DNA from: Lederbergia wuyishanensis
GTDB lineage: Bacteria > Bacillota > Bacilli > Bacillales > Bacillaceae_C
DNA: 64,000 nucleotides
NCBI RefSeq assembly: GCF_022900255.1
Contig: NZ_JALIRM010000001.1
Location: 1,171,478 to 1,235,477 of the forward strand
Direction: 5' to 3'
Below are positions 9,374 through 17,837 of the stretch, piece after piece. The position numbers and the translations under genes are program-made. The notes under the pieces were generated by a model. The model did not search any database. It was given only the letters and a program-made list of their open reading frames with translations, and was not told the origin of the DNA. Numbering within the stretch: position 1 is the first letter of the stretch; each line of letters begins with the position of its first letter.

Positions 9374-10285
9374 CTAGTTGTCTTGGGTATGCTCATCTTT
9401 TTCATCTTTGGAATGAAGTTTTTCCTTTATTTCAGCTTTATCACTTTTTTCCTTCGTTCCTTTATTTGAATCCACTTTTATGAAACTATGAATTTCAATT
9501 CGATGGACTGGCAAATAAAAGTCTTTTGTGATTATCTCTTTATTAAGCAAATTTCCTTCTATATCTATTGTTTCTTTCATAACAGTAACAGATTTTCCAT
9601 CGTTACCTTTTTCCTTTGTTTGAACTTCACCATTTTTCAATATTGGACTAAATTGCTTTATGACCTTGGGTGGATATGATTGTTCGTCCTCAAAACTGAT
9701 TTTATAATGTTCTTTTAGTTTTGGTCCAAGCAATCTTGCTTTTAATCCGTTGTCTGTAGGTTCCCATGCAAATTTTATAGATTGATCATTAGGGTTGTAA
9801 AAACTGAAATCCTGCTTCTTATCGAAATTTACCTTTGCTTCAAGCCCTAAGAAAATGTTGTCATTAAAAGTTGTGCTAATGTTTCTTTCCATTACGATAA
9901 CATTTGAATTTAACACAAGCTCATATAGTATCGAGGCAACTTTACTAGCCGTTTCAGTATCGATGTTAGTAAGCTTTAAGCTTTTAATATGTTGTAATAA
10001 TGAAAATTGAGATTTACTTTGAATCTCATTTGTTTGTATCGAATCTAAAAGTAATTTCATTTCAGGCGTGACATTAACAGTTTCTTTATTTATCTCACTA
10101 ATAATAGAATTAAAATATGTATGATTAAGGTGATTTTCTTTTTCTGGTGAATCTTCTCGTTCGTCTATATCTTTAGCAGAAGCTGCAGAGGTGTTTGGTA
10201 AGTTTTCACTTATCTGTGAACAACCATACATCAAACACGAAAACAGCAGTAGGAATAACAAAAACTTTAATTTTCCTGCAGTCAA
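9374..10285 (-). CDS. Unrecognised lipoprotein-like protein of the pilus operon
   Basis: No family recognised. A TTG start at 10285 is supported by TTTGGAGG 11 bases upstream and yields 303 residues beginning MTAGKLKFLLFLLLFSC. The signal sequence has cysteines at 17 (LFSC) and 22 (MYGC), either of which could be a lipidation site, so the protein is probably anchored outside the cell. The mature part has a beta-rich middle (RNISTTFNDNIFLGLEAKVNF...) and a highly charged C-terminal tail rich in K, E and D. An open frame continues upstream to 10468 but lacks a ribosome site. It is the first gene of the pilB-T-C-A-D-M-N-O transcript, so a role in pilus assembly or anchoring is likely but inferred. 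Confidence 0.7.
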   Translation of the reverse strand: MTAGKLKFLLFLLLFSCLMYGCSQISENLPNTSAASAKDIDEREDSPEKENHLNHTYFNSIISEINKETVNVTPEMKLLLDSIQTNEIQSKSQFSLLQHIKSLKLTNIDTETASKVASILYELVLNSNVIVMERNISTTFNDNIFLGLEAKVNFDKKQDFSFYNPNDQSIKFAWEPTDNGLKARLLGPKLKEHYKISFEDEQSYPPKVIKQFSPILKNGEVQTKEKGNDGKSVTVMKETIDIEGNLLNKEIITKDFYLPVHRIEIHSFIKVDSNKGTKEKSDKAEIKEKLHSKDEKDEHTQDN

Positions 10286-10588
10286 TGTATATTCGACCTC
10301 CAAACAGGACTTTAGACCTGCGTCTATCATATCAATCTGTAAATATTGTATAATAGCGATAAGGAATTTGAAAGATGGTGAGGAAGTGTAGCGAAAATAT
10401 TTTGTAAAAGATGAAAAAGGTGTGACATTGTAGTAAATTGTCATCTGGTCCGACGTCGTTACATTCATTTCCTACTAGCCTTCAATCAATAACAGAAAAA
10501 CAAAAAGGAAGATAAAAAATGATATCCCCATTTTTTCCTCTTCCATTAATTTATTAGATATGCATACAGTCACTAATATATGTAAAAC
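10286..10588 (-). other. Gap within the pilus cluster
   Basis: About 300 bases without a convincing gene. The left part (10286-10496) should hold the promoter of the lipoprotein-pilB operon; no clear -35/-10 pair was found, although AT-rich -10-like hexamers occur near 10320-10350. A terminator hairpin occupies 10497-10544. Confidence 0.5.
10497..10544 (-). terminator. Terminator between the prepilin pair and the lipoprotein gene
   Basis: Nested stem on the minus strand: outer arms GGAAGA/TCTTCC and inner arms AAAAAATG/CATTTTTT, followed by TTTTTGTTTTT. It lies downstream of the PilX-like gene, so the two upstream prepilin genes form a separate transcript from pilB onward. Confidence 0.75.
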
Positions 10589-11065
10589 CTATTTTAAACG
10601 AATGACTATTTCCTCTTGTGAGGTATATTTTTCATCAACATTATTTTTTATAGAAGGAGTAATTTGATAAGTAATTACTATTCTATTAGATGTATCTAAA
10701 TTTATGGAATTTATTATTAGTCGAAATTGATTTTCACTTTTGTTAAATTTCTTAGTAATTTGAAATTCCGGTAAAACTTGCAAAATGTAGGATTCCACTT
10801 TGTTCTTATATGCAGTTGGGTTATCTAAGGCATCTGCTTCTGTATTTATTTCATTTACAGACTCGTTCACTACACTTTTTATGTAAGTGATGCCCATTTC
10901 TCTTAATTTTTCAAGCTGTATATTTTGCTCAGCTTTTTTATACTGAAGTGCACCATTCATTATTTTTGAGATAAGTGGCGGAGTGATAATTGCTATTATT
11001 GTAATGATTAAAAGAACTACAATTAGAGCATAGCCTCTTTGTTTCTTTATAAGATAATTAATCAT
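10589..11065 (-). CDS. PilX/GspK-like pilus protein without Glu5
   Basis: Membrane-anchored protein of 158 residues starting MINYLIKKQRGYALIVVLL. The leader resembles a class III signal cleaved after Gly11, followed by a hydrophobic helix (about 12-32), but the +5 position is Val rather than Glu. Loss of Glu5 is usual in tip-located GspK/PilX-type minor pilins. The rest contains a charged helix (QYKKAEQNIQLEKLREMG) and a beta-rich tail. It overlaps the upstream prepilin gene by eight bases. Function inferred from the signal and context; no closer family recognised. Confidence 0.7.
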   Translation of the reverse strand: MINYLIKKQRGYALIVVLLIITIIAIITPPLISKIMNGALQYKKAEQNIQLEKLREMGITYIKSVVNESVNEINTEADALDNPTAYKNKVESYILQVLPEFQITKKFNKSENQFRLIINSINLDTSNRIVITYQITPSIKNNVDEKYTSQEEIVIRLK

Positions 11066-11489
11066 GATGCCCCTCCGATTTAATATAGCTAAATAACTCG
11101 GACATTGCTGATTTATCGTTTTTATTAACGAATATTAGGACATGGACAATCGAAAGATTTAAACTTTCTGGTGTTTCTTGCGTTTGATTTACATAAGGGT
11201 AATAGGTTTTTTTATTTATATAAACAGGCTCTATTTCTTTATATAATTCTCCTGAAATTACTCGTGTATCTCCTGTGTAAACAACTAAATCATTCTTTAC
11301 ATTATATAAGATTTTATCAGCGATATTTATTGAAGTAACACGATCCTCTGCTTTGCTCGAAAAAAGCATAGTTTGTGAGAAAAAAGTTAAGAAAGATATG
11401 ATGACAATTGCTAATATGGTAATGGAAGCAAGTATTTCTATTAATGTTAATCCTTTATGATTTAAGTATCTTCTAATCATCTTTTCCAT
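11058..11489 (-). CDS. Minor prepilin (PilV/ComGD-like)
   Basis: Class III prepilin of 143 residues. Leader MEKMIRRYLNHKG, then mature LTLIEILASITILAIVIIS with Glu at +5 and the usual hydrophobic N-terminal helix. The globular part is short and unassigned (VYTGDTRVISGELYKEIEP...). The ATG at 11489 has GGAAGGA seven bases upstream. It is the first gene of a two-gene minus-strand transcript with the PilX-like gene and is divergent from the large prepilin at 11542, leaving only 52 bases between the two starts. Confidence 0.82.
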   Translation of the reverse strand: MEKMIRRYLNHKGLTLIEILASITILAIVIISFLTFFSQTMLFSSKAEDRVTSINIADKILYNVKNDLVVYTGDTRVISGELYKEIEPVYINKKTYYPYVNQTQETPESLNLSIVHVLIFVNKNDKSAMSELFSYIKSEGHHD

Positions 11490-11541
11490 AATATAATCCT
11501 TCCACAAAATATCAAAATATTAAAAAGAGCGGTGAAGAAAG

Positions 11542-12882
11542 TTGATAAAAAAGTATTTATCGCAACAACAAGGAATTACTCTTCTTGAATTATTAACCGC
11601 ATTAGCAATTTTTTCACTTATTATCGGCTTAACCTTTAGTGTACTTTTCTCATCTAAAAAGTTCAATGATAAAACACAAGCCCATATCAATTTAAGACAA
11701 GAAGCGAACATCATTATTACAAATATACGAAAACATCAACAAAATACGGAAAAAGTTTGTTACGAACAATTACTTACGAATGAAAAACTAATAATGGAAA
11801 TGCAAATAGATGGGGTTAATTTTAAAAATGGGGATTGTTGGATTCCAACCGATTCAAAAGATATACATGTTGAATTTACACTAACTGATAAAATAGATCA
11901 TTATAACTTTGCAATTGATACAATAATCGAAGGAAAAAAAAGAAAAGAATTTAGTATTACAATGCCTGATAGTCCAGTAAAGGATGAAACGTTCTTTGAG
12001 TACTTGAAGAATAATAATATTTTTGTCCATGGGACTGATTTAGGTTTTACTGGTTCAACAAAGGTAACAACAGAAAATAACTCTGGTACCATTGTCATTA
12101 ATAATCTAAATAATTCTAATTTAGTATTCGACAGCAATACAGAAATATCGGTTAAAAGGATATACATTAATAAACAAGGAAACGATGTTTTTATTCAAAA
12201 TAGTACTGTTCTTGGCGATCTAAATAAAACAGAATTAGTTAGGATTGTAGGAAATGTGCACTTAAGTAGTGGATCACCAAAAATTTACGGTGGGACAATT
12301 TTTATTGACGGAAGTGTTACTTTTGATAGCAATGCAGAAATAAAAGGGAAAAAAATAATAATTACTGGAGATGTTTCATTACAAAAAGGAACTGACATTT
12401 CCGGCGATGAAATATATATAGGTGGGACCGTTACATCCAAACATAATGATAATATTGAAGGTAAATTTAAGGACTTCAATCTACTCAGTGAAGACGATAT
12501 ACCGAAAGATATATATACCATCTCTCCAACTTTTCGACAAGATTCATGGTATCCTGATAATAATTATGAAATACGCTCCTTCGGAAGTATATTAAATAAC
12601 AGCAAAATTTTCTCGCAAGGGAATTGTACACTAGATGGCACAAATAGTAATAAACAAAACGTAATAATTATTAGCAAAGGTGACATCACCGTTAAAAATT
12701 TTGAAGGCAGTGAGCTAACAGGGATATTATTTGCACCTAACGGAAAAGTAACTTTTAACGGTAAAGCTTTTAAAGGAGTTGTCATAGCAAGAGACGGTTT
12801 TTTTATTGGCAATAGTTCAACTGTTACATTTACTAATGTAAATGAATTTATTAAAAATCCCGAGCTTGTTCCCTTTCAATAA
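11542..12882 (+). CDS. Large prepilin with beta-solenoid-like C-terminal domain
   Basis: A 446-residue protein beginning MIKKYLSQQQG, with cleavage expected after Gly11 and mature ITLLELLTALAIFSLIIG carrying Glu at +5. After a pilin-like stretch (to about 165) comes some 270 residues of short beta repeats (for example FIDGSVTFDSNAEIKGKK, IIITGDVSLQKGTDIS and EIYIGGTV), resembling bactofilin-like or DUF342-like right-handed helices, ending with GILFAPNGKVTFNGKAFKGV. Such a size suits a pilus-tip adhesin. The TTG start follows GGTGAAGAAAG. It is the only pilus gene on the plus strand and ends before a terminator shared with folC. The fold is inferred from repeat pattern only. Confidence 0.8.
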   Translation: MIKKYLSQQQGITLLELLTALAIFSLIIGLTFSVLFSSKKFNDKTQAHINLRQEANIIITNIRKHQQNTEKVCYEQLLTNEKLIMEMQIDGVNFKNGDCWIPTDSKDIHVEFTLTDKIDHYNFAIDTIIEGKKRKEFSITMPDSPVKDETFFEYLKNNNIFVHGTDLGFTGSTKVTTENNSGTIVINNLNNSNLVFDSNTEISVKRIYINKQGNDVFIQNSTVLGDLNKTELVRIVGNVHLSSGSPKIYGGTIFIDGSVTFDSNAEIKGKKIIITGDVSLQKGTDISGDEIYIGGTVTSKHNDNIEGKFKDFNLLSEDDIPKDIYTISPTFRQDSWYPDNNYEIRSFGSILNNSKIFSQGNCTLDGTNSNKQNVIIISKGDITVKNFEGSELTGILFAPNGKVTFNGKAFKGVVIARDGFFIGNSSTVTFTNVNEFIKNPELVPFQ

Positions 12883-12947
12883 TTAATAAATATTCATGTA
12901 AGGAAAAAAGATTAATATATTAAATATTAAAGTGAATTTGAATAGAG

Positions 12948-12982
12948 AAAAAGCAGATGAATAAAGACTCGTCTGCTTTTTC
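12948..12982. terminator. Bidirectional terminator between large prepilin and folC
   Basis: Arms AAAAAGCAGA/TCTGCTTTTT around a 14-base loop, with A-rich and T-rich flanks on both sides. It lies between two convergent genes and would serve both. Confidence 0.8.
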
Positions 12983-13033
12983 TGTTTCCTTATTTTGTCT
13001 TATTGATAAATCCGTTTAATATTGATTTAAATA

Positions 13034-14344
13034 TTACTTTGGTTTTAATATCCCCTTCAAAAACGGCTTAATCGTAGAAATAAAATATAGGGAGCCAGTA
13101 ATAGCCAGTACCTCGTCATCTTTTAAAGAAGATATCAATTTTTTTAATAGTTCCTCCCAATTCGAATCAGCCTTTGCCATTGGATTATTGCACTGTTCCA
13201 TTAGTTCCTGAGCACTAGCCGCTCTTGGAAAATCAAATTCAGTTAAATACATTTCAACATCCAACTTATTAAAGGTAGAGAACATTTCGGTCAAATCTTT
13301 ATCTTTCAATGCTGAAAAAACAATCTTAACTTTTTTATCACTGTAACGTTGTTGGATAGCATTTGCAAATGCTTGTACACCTTCAGGATTATGTGCCCCA
13401 TCTATTAGAACAGTTGGGTGTTCTTGCATTATCTCCATTCTTCCCGGCCAGTAAGCTTTCTTTAATCCAGATCTAATTTTATTTTTATCTATATGAATAA
13501 AGCCATTACTATTTAAAAATTCCAACGCCGCTATTGCTCCAGCAGCATTTTCCGTTTGATGCTTACCTAGAAGTGAAAGTTCTAGATCTTTTAACTCATC
13601 AATTTTAGATGTATAAGTAAATTGTTCAAACTCTTTTAAAGAACGATATCCAGAAACAATGAAATCTTTCTCAATTCTAATCATTTCCGCATGCTTCTCA
13701 CTAGCTATTTCTTTCAAAACAGCCAAAGCTTCTTCATTTTTCACACAAGTGATAATAGGGGTATTCTTCTTTATAATTCCAGCTTTTTCAAAGGCTATTT
13801 TACTAATTGTGTCGCCAAGAATTTGAGTATGATCCATCCCGACATTTGTGATGATAGAAGCAATCGGTTCAATTACATTTGTTGAATCGAACCTCCCGCC
13901 AAGACCTACTTCAATAACAGTAATATCCATTGGATTTACTTTTGCAAAATAATAAAGAGCCATCGCGGTAATGACTTCGAACTCTGTTGGGGAGCCAAGT
14001 TCCGTTTTTTCTAGTTCGTCAGCAAGTGGTTTTATAATATTGGTTAATTCTGTAATTTCATCATCATGAATCGGTTTGCCGTCTACACTTATTCTCTCGT
14101 TAAATTGTTCAATATATGGTGATGTAAAAGTACCAACTTTATATCCTGCTTCATTTAAGATTGAACGAAGATATGTAACGGTTGAACCTTTCCCATTTGT
14201 GCCGCCTACATGAATTGATTTTAGTTCCTTTTCAGGATTTCCTAACCTCTCAAGCATCCAGTCCATTCGCGTAAGTCCTGGTTTAATCCCTAGTCTGAGT
14301 CGAGAATGTATCCATTCTAGTGCCTCTTTATATGATTGTAACAT
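13034..14344 (-). CDS. folC: Folylpolyglutamate synthase / dihydrofolate synthase
   Basis: ATP-dependent cytosolic ligase that adds glutamate to folates (and usually to dihydropteroate). The 436 residues show the Mur-ligase-like P-loop HVGGTNGKGSTVTYL near residues 43-57, the FTSPYIEQFNERI folate-binding loop, VIEVGLGGRFDSTNVI, and the C-terminal VLIDGAHNPEG motif. The ATG at 14344 (MLQSYKEALEWIHSRL) is preceded by GAGGTG seven bases upstream; an upstream in-frame TTG overlaps that site. It follows valS by about 70 bases, the usual valS-folC pair, and probably shares its T-box control. Confidence 0.96.
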   Translation of the reverse strand: MLQSYKEALEWIHSRLRLGIKPGLTRMDWMLERLGNPEKELKSIHVGGTNGKGSTVTYLRSILNEAGYKVGTFTSPYIEQFNERISVDGKPIHDDEITELTNIIKPLADELEKTELGSPTEFEVITAMALYYFAKVNPMDITVIEVGLGGRFDSTNVIEPIASIITNVGMDHTQILGDTISKIAFEKAGIIKKNTPIITCVKNEEALAVLKEIASEKHAEMIRIEKDFIVSGYRSLKEFEQFTYTSKIDELKDLELSLLGKHQTENAAGAIAALEFLNSNGFIHIDKNKIRSGLKKAYWPGRMEIMQEHPTVLIDGAHNPEGVQAFANAIQQRYSDKKVKIVFSALKDKDLTEMFSTFNKLDVEMYLTEFDFPRAASAQELMEQCNNPMAKADSNWEELLKKLISSLKDDEVLAITGSLYFISTIKPFLKGILKPK

Positions 14345-14411
14345 TCCTCTGCACCTCAATTATCATTATCGAAGCGAATCCTAAAGTAGGATTCGCTTCT
14401 CTGTTTTCCAA

Positions 14412-17057
14412 TTACTTCGATTTTAATTCTTGCAGTCTTTCTTCAACAGTTGCTCGTTTCTCTAAATAATCCTTTTCCTTCTCACGTTCTTCATCAACAA
14501 TTGCTTGTGGGGCTTTGCTAATGAATTTTTCATTCGACAATTTCTTCTGCACACGTTCTACTTCTTTATTCCACTTATCCCATTCTTTTTCGAGACGAGT
14601 GATTTCCTCGTCAATATTAATGAGTCCTTCAAGTGGTAAGAAGAGTTCAGCGCCTGTTACAACGGCAGTCATTGATTTTTCTGGTGGAGTAATAGTTACT
14701 GCGATTTCTAACTCCTCTGGGTTACAGAATCTTTCGATGAAATGCTTATTCTTTTCTAATGCTTTAAGAACACTTTCATCTCTTGCCTTAAGCAACATTT
14801 TTATTTTTTTGCTCATTGGCGTATTAACCTCTGCTCTAATCGTACGAACAGAATGGATGATATCCATCAATAGCTTCATTTCGCTTGCTGCTGTTTGATC
14901 TGATAGACTCGAATCAACTTTTGGCCAATCAGCTATCGTGATAGATTCCCCTTTATGAGGAAGGTTTTGCCAAATTTCTTCTGTAATGAATGGCATAAAT
15001 GGATGGAGTAAACGCATTGTGTTATCCAAAACATAAGCTAGTACTGAACGCGTAGTCAGCTTTGCTTTTTCATCGTCACCATATAATGGTAATTTCGCCA
15101 TCTCAATATACCAATCACAAAGATCGTCCCATATAAAATTGTAAAGCGCGCGTCCTACTTCCCCAAACTCGTATTTTTCAGCGAGCTTCGTTACAGTATC
15201 AATCGTGTCATTTAAACGCGTTAAAATCCATTTATCTGCAACGGATTTTTCACCTGACAAATCGATCTCTTCATATGTGAGTCCATCCATATTCATTAAT
15301 GCAAATCTTGATGCATTCCAAATCTTATTGGCGAAGTTCCAAACTGCTTCAATCTTTTCCATACTAAATCGTAAATCTTGACCAGGCGAGCTTCCTGTTG
15401 ATAAAAAGTAGCGAAGTGAATCTGCGCCGTACTTGTCAATAACTTCCATTGGGTCTACACCATTGCCAAGAGATTTACTCATTTTCCTGCCTTCCGCATC
15501 ACGAACAAGTCCATGAATTAATACGTCGCGGAAAGGACGCTCATTAGTAAATTTAAGACCTTGGAAAATCATTCTGGAAACCCAAAAAGTTATAATATCG
15601 TAACCTGTTACGAGACAATTGTTAGGATAGTAACGTTTAAAGTCATTTGCTTCTTCATTTGGCCAACCCATTGTTGAAAATGGCCAAAGTGCAGAGCTGA
15701 ACCAAGTATCTAACACATCTTTTTCTTGTTCCCAATTTTCTTCATCTGCAGGAGCTTCATGACCAACATATATTTCCCCAGTTTCTTTATGGTACCAAGC
15801 TGGGATTCGATGCCCCCACCAAAGTTGACGAGAAATGCACCAATCACGGATATTTTCAATCCAATGCATGTAAATTTTTTCAAAACGATCAGGAACGAAA
15901 TTAACTTTTTCCTCACCCTTTTGTATTTCGATTGCTTTATCAGCAAGGGGCTGCATTTTAACAAACCATTGAGTTGATAAATATGGTTCTACAACAGCTC
16001 CACTTCGCTCGGAGTGACCAACTGAATGTAGATGCTCTTCAATTTTGAATAGAACACCAGCATCTTGTAGATCCTTTACGATTTGTTTTCGACATTCAAA
16101 ACGATCAAGGCCATTATATTTTCCTGCCTTTTCATTCATTGTGCCGTCTTCATTCATAACAAGAACTCTTTCGAGATTATGACGATTTCCAATTTCGAAG
16201 TCATTTGGATCATGAGCCGGAGTTATTTTTACGGCACCAGAACCAAATTCCATATCAACATAATCATCAGCAACAATTGGAATTTCACGACCAATGATTG
16301 GAAGGATTACCGTTTTTCCAATCAAATGTTTATAGCGCGCGTCTTCTGGATGTACGGCTACACCAGTATCACCAAGCATCGTTTCAGGACGTGTAGTTGC
16401 AATTTCAATACTGCCACTTCCATCTGCAAGTGGATAATTCATGTGATAGAAAGCGCCTTGGACATCTTTATAGATAACTTCAATATCGGAAAGTGCTGTT
16501 TTCGTAGCCGGGTCCCAGTTAATGATGTACTCACCACGATAAATTAGTCCTTCATTGTAAAGAGAAACAAACACTTCACGAACTGCATTAGAAAGACCTT
16601 CATCAAGGGTGAAACGCTCTCTTGAATAATCAAGCCCTAACCCCAGCTTAGCCCATTGCTGACGAATAAAGTCAGCATATTCTTCTTTCCATTTCCAAGT
16701 TTCTCCAAGAAATTTTTCACGGCCTAAATCGTAACGAGTCTTACCTTCTTCTCTTAATTTTTCTTCCACCTTAGCTTGAGTAGCGATTCCAGCATGGTCC
16801 ATACCTGGCAGCCATAAAACATCGTACCCTTGCATTCTTTTCATCCGAGTCAAAATATCTTGAAGTGTTGTATCCCAAGCATGACCAAGGTGAAGCTTCC
16901 CGGTTACATTCGGCGGTGGAATAACAATTGTGTAAGGTTCTTTTTCTAAATCACTTTTCGCTTCAAAAAATTTCCCTTCTAGCCACCATTCATATCTGCC
17001 TTTTTCAATGCTTTGTGGCTCGTATTTGGTAGGCATTGTTAATTCTTTTTGTTCCAT
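14412..17057 (-). CDS. valS: Valyl-tRNA synthetase
   Basis: Class Ia aminoacyl-tRNA synthetase charging tRNA-Val in the cytosol. The 881-residue protein has the HIGH-equivalent [15 protein letters not shown] near residues 48-62, the CP1 editing domain ([19 protein letters not shown]), the KMSKS loop [11 protein letters not shown], the anticodon-binding domain with DWYIEMAK, and the C-terminal coiled-coil arm ([20 protein letters not shown]) specific to ValRS. The ATG at 17057 has GGAGGAAAAAAG upstream. A T-box leader precedes it. Confidence 0.98.
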   Translation of the reverse strand: MEQKELTMPTKYEPQSIEKGRYEWWLEGKFFEAKSDLEKEPYTIVIPPPNVTGKLHLGHAWDTTLQDILTRMKRMQGYDVLWLPGMDHAGIATQAKVEEKLREEGKTRYDLGREKFLGETWKWKEEYADFIRQQWAKLGLGLDYSRERFTLDEGLSNAVREVFVSLYNEGLIYRGEYIINWDPATKTALSDIEVIYKDVQGAFYHMNYPLADGSGSIEIATTRPETMLGDTGVAVHPEDARYKHLIGKTVILPIIGREIPIVADDYVDMEFGSGAVKITPAHDPNDFEIGNRHNLERVLVMNEDGTMNEKAGKYNGLDRFECRKQIVKDLQDAGVLFKIEEHLHSVGHSERSGAVVEPYLSTQWFVKMQPLADKAIEIQKGEEKVNFVPDRFEKIYMHWIENIRDWCISRQLWWGHRIPAWYHKETGEIYVGHEAPADEENWEQEKDVLDTWFSSALWPFSTMGWPNEEANDFKRYYPNNCLVTGYDIITFWVSRMIFQGLKFTNERPFRDVLIHGLVRDAEGRKMSKSLGNGVDPMEVIDKYGADSLRYFLSTGSSPGQDLRFSMEKIEAVWNFANKIWNASRFALMNMDGLTYEEIDLSGEKSVADKWILTRLNDTIDTVTKLAEKYEFGEVGRALYNFIWDDLCDWYIEMAKLPLYGDDEKAKLTTRSVLAYVLDNTMRLLHPFMPFITEEIWQNLPHKGESITIADWPKVDSSLSDQTAASEMKLLMDIIHSVRTIRAEVNTPMSKKIKMLLKARDESVLKALEKNKHFIERFCNPEELEIAVTITPPEKSMTAVVTGAELFLPLEGLINIDEEITRLEKEWDKWNKEVERVQKKLSNEKFISKAPQAIVDEEREKEKDYLEKRATVEERLQELKSK

Positions 17058-17222
17058 CTTTTTTCCTCCTTGTCTAGCTTTAGCGCCTATTGAATTCCTA
17101 ACTTCTTTTCCGGCTATGTTACATAAGGCAAGATAGATTTGATTTTCAAGCTCATCAAATTTAGCCGAGAGGTTAAAACGTCAAAAAGCAAAACGCTTTT
17201 ACTTTTCCACTTTACGAAAATA

Positions 17223-17460
17223 CAAAAAGCCCCCTTCGTTAAAAGGACGAAGGGAGCTGGTTCGCGGTACCACCTTTTTTCACAAATCACTTAAATACAC
17301 GTGATCTGGCACTTAAAATCATAACGGCTATTAACCGGCTTCTACTACTGAATGTTCATAGAAGCTGCTCAAGGGCGACCTTCCACGGAAATTGTTTAGG
17401 AACCTTTCACCAATGATTCCCTCTCTATAAAACAATCCTCTCATGTACTCTTCCCTGTCA
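17223..17460 (-). promoter_or_regulatory. T-box riboswitch upstream of valS
   Basis: The minus strand holds the T-box sequence GGTGGTACCGCG at 17263-17274, which pairs with uncharged tRNA acceptor ends, followed by a terminator stem (CTCCCTTCGT against ACGAAGGGGG) and TTTTT at 17223-17257. Upstream lie GGGAAGAGTAC and GAGAGG elements of stem I. A GTC triplet at 17377-17379 (in GGAAGGTCGCCC) is a candidate valine specifier. Low charged tRNA-Val should favour the antiterminator and raise valS-folC expression. T-box identity is firm; the specifier position is inferred. Confidence 0.92.
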
Positions 17461-17628
17461 ATGCATTTATTCGTTCTCACTATTATTCATTATAGTAGCG
17501 AAATTTTATTCATAAAGCAATATTTTCACTATATTTTTTTAAAAAATGGGCTTTTTTCGTTTATTAATCACAGAATAACCCAAAAACACATATTTTATAA
17601 TAGGGGCTTTAAGAAGGAGGTAAAAAAG

Positions 17629-17820
17629 TTGAAAAGAAAACTTAATCAGTACACCTTTCAAAATTGGTTTAGGAATATTAAAGCAGTTTGTAAACAACTC
17701 ATCATCCCTTTTACCATTTTTCAAGCAATACGGACTTTTATATTTCCTACTACTATTGATGTATTATTGCTGGCAATTTTTATTGCCCTTTCATTGGCAT
17801 ACCATTATGAGTGGATATGA
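17629..17820 (+). CDS. Small membrane protein, unknown function
   Basis: A 63-residue protein starting with TTG at 17629 behind AAGAAGGAGG, a strong ribosome site that decides the start over longer in-frame readings. Sequence: a basic N-terminus (MKRKLNQYTFQNWFRNIKA) and two hydrophobic stretches (about 20-37 and 42-60) ending HYEWI. It is divergent from the valS T-box, which begins about 170 bases away. No family recognised; a short two-pass membrane protein is all that can be said. Confidence 0.6.
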   Translation: MKRKLNQYTFQNWFRNIKAVCKQLIIPFTIFQAIRTFIFPTTIDVLLLAIFIALSLAYHYEWI

Positions 17821-17837
17821 ATAACCCCTTCCAGAAG

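Noticed and set aside
10380..10420. ComK box upstream of the pilus operon
   Set aside because: AAAATATTTT strings occur, but the AAAA-N5-TTTT pair with proper spacing was not found.
10286..10468. In-frame extension of the lipoprotein gene upstream of the TTG start, adding 61 residues
   Set aside because: No ribosome site at its Met codon, and it would bury the clear signal sequence in the middle of the protein.
10286..10496. Possible c-di-GMP riboswitch before the lipoprotein-pilB operon
   Set aside because: A GACGCAGG string is present, but the other conserved GEMM elements and their spacing are missing.
12285..12812. Minus-strand open frames opposite the large prepilin
   Set aside because: Antisense to the repeated beta-rich region, with no ribosome site; the plus-strand frame carries a proper class III signal.
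16083..16547. Plus-strand open frame opposite valS
   Set aside because: Antisense shadow of a highly conserved coding sequence; no recognisable protein features.
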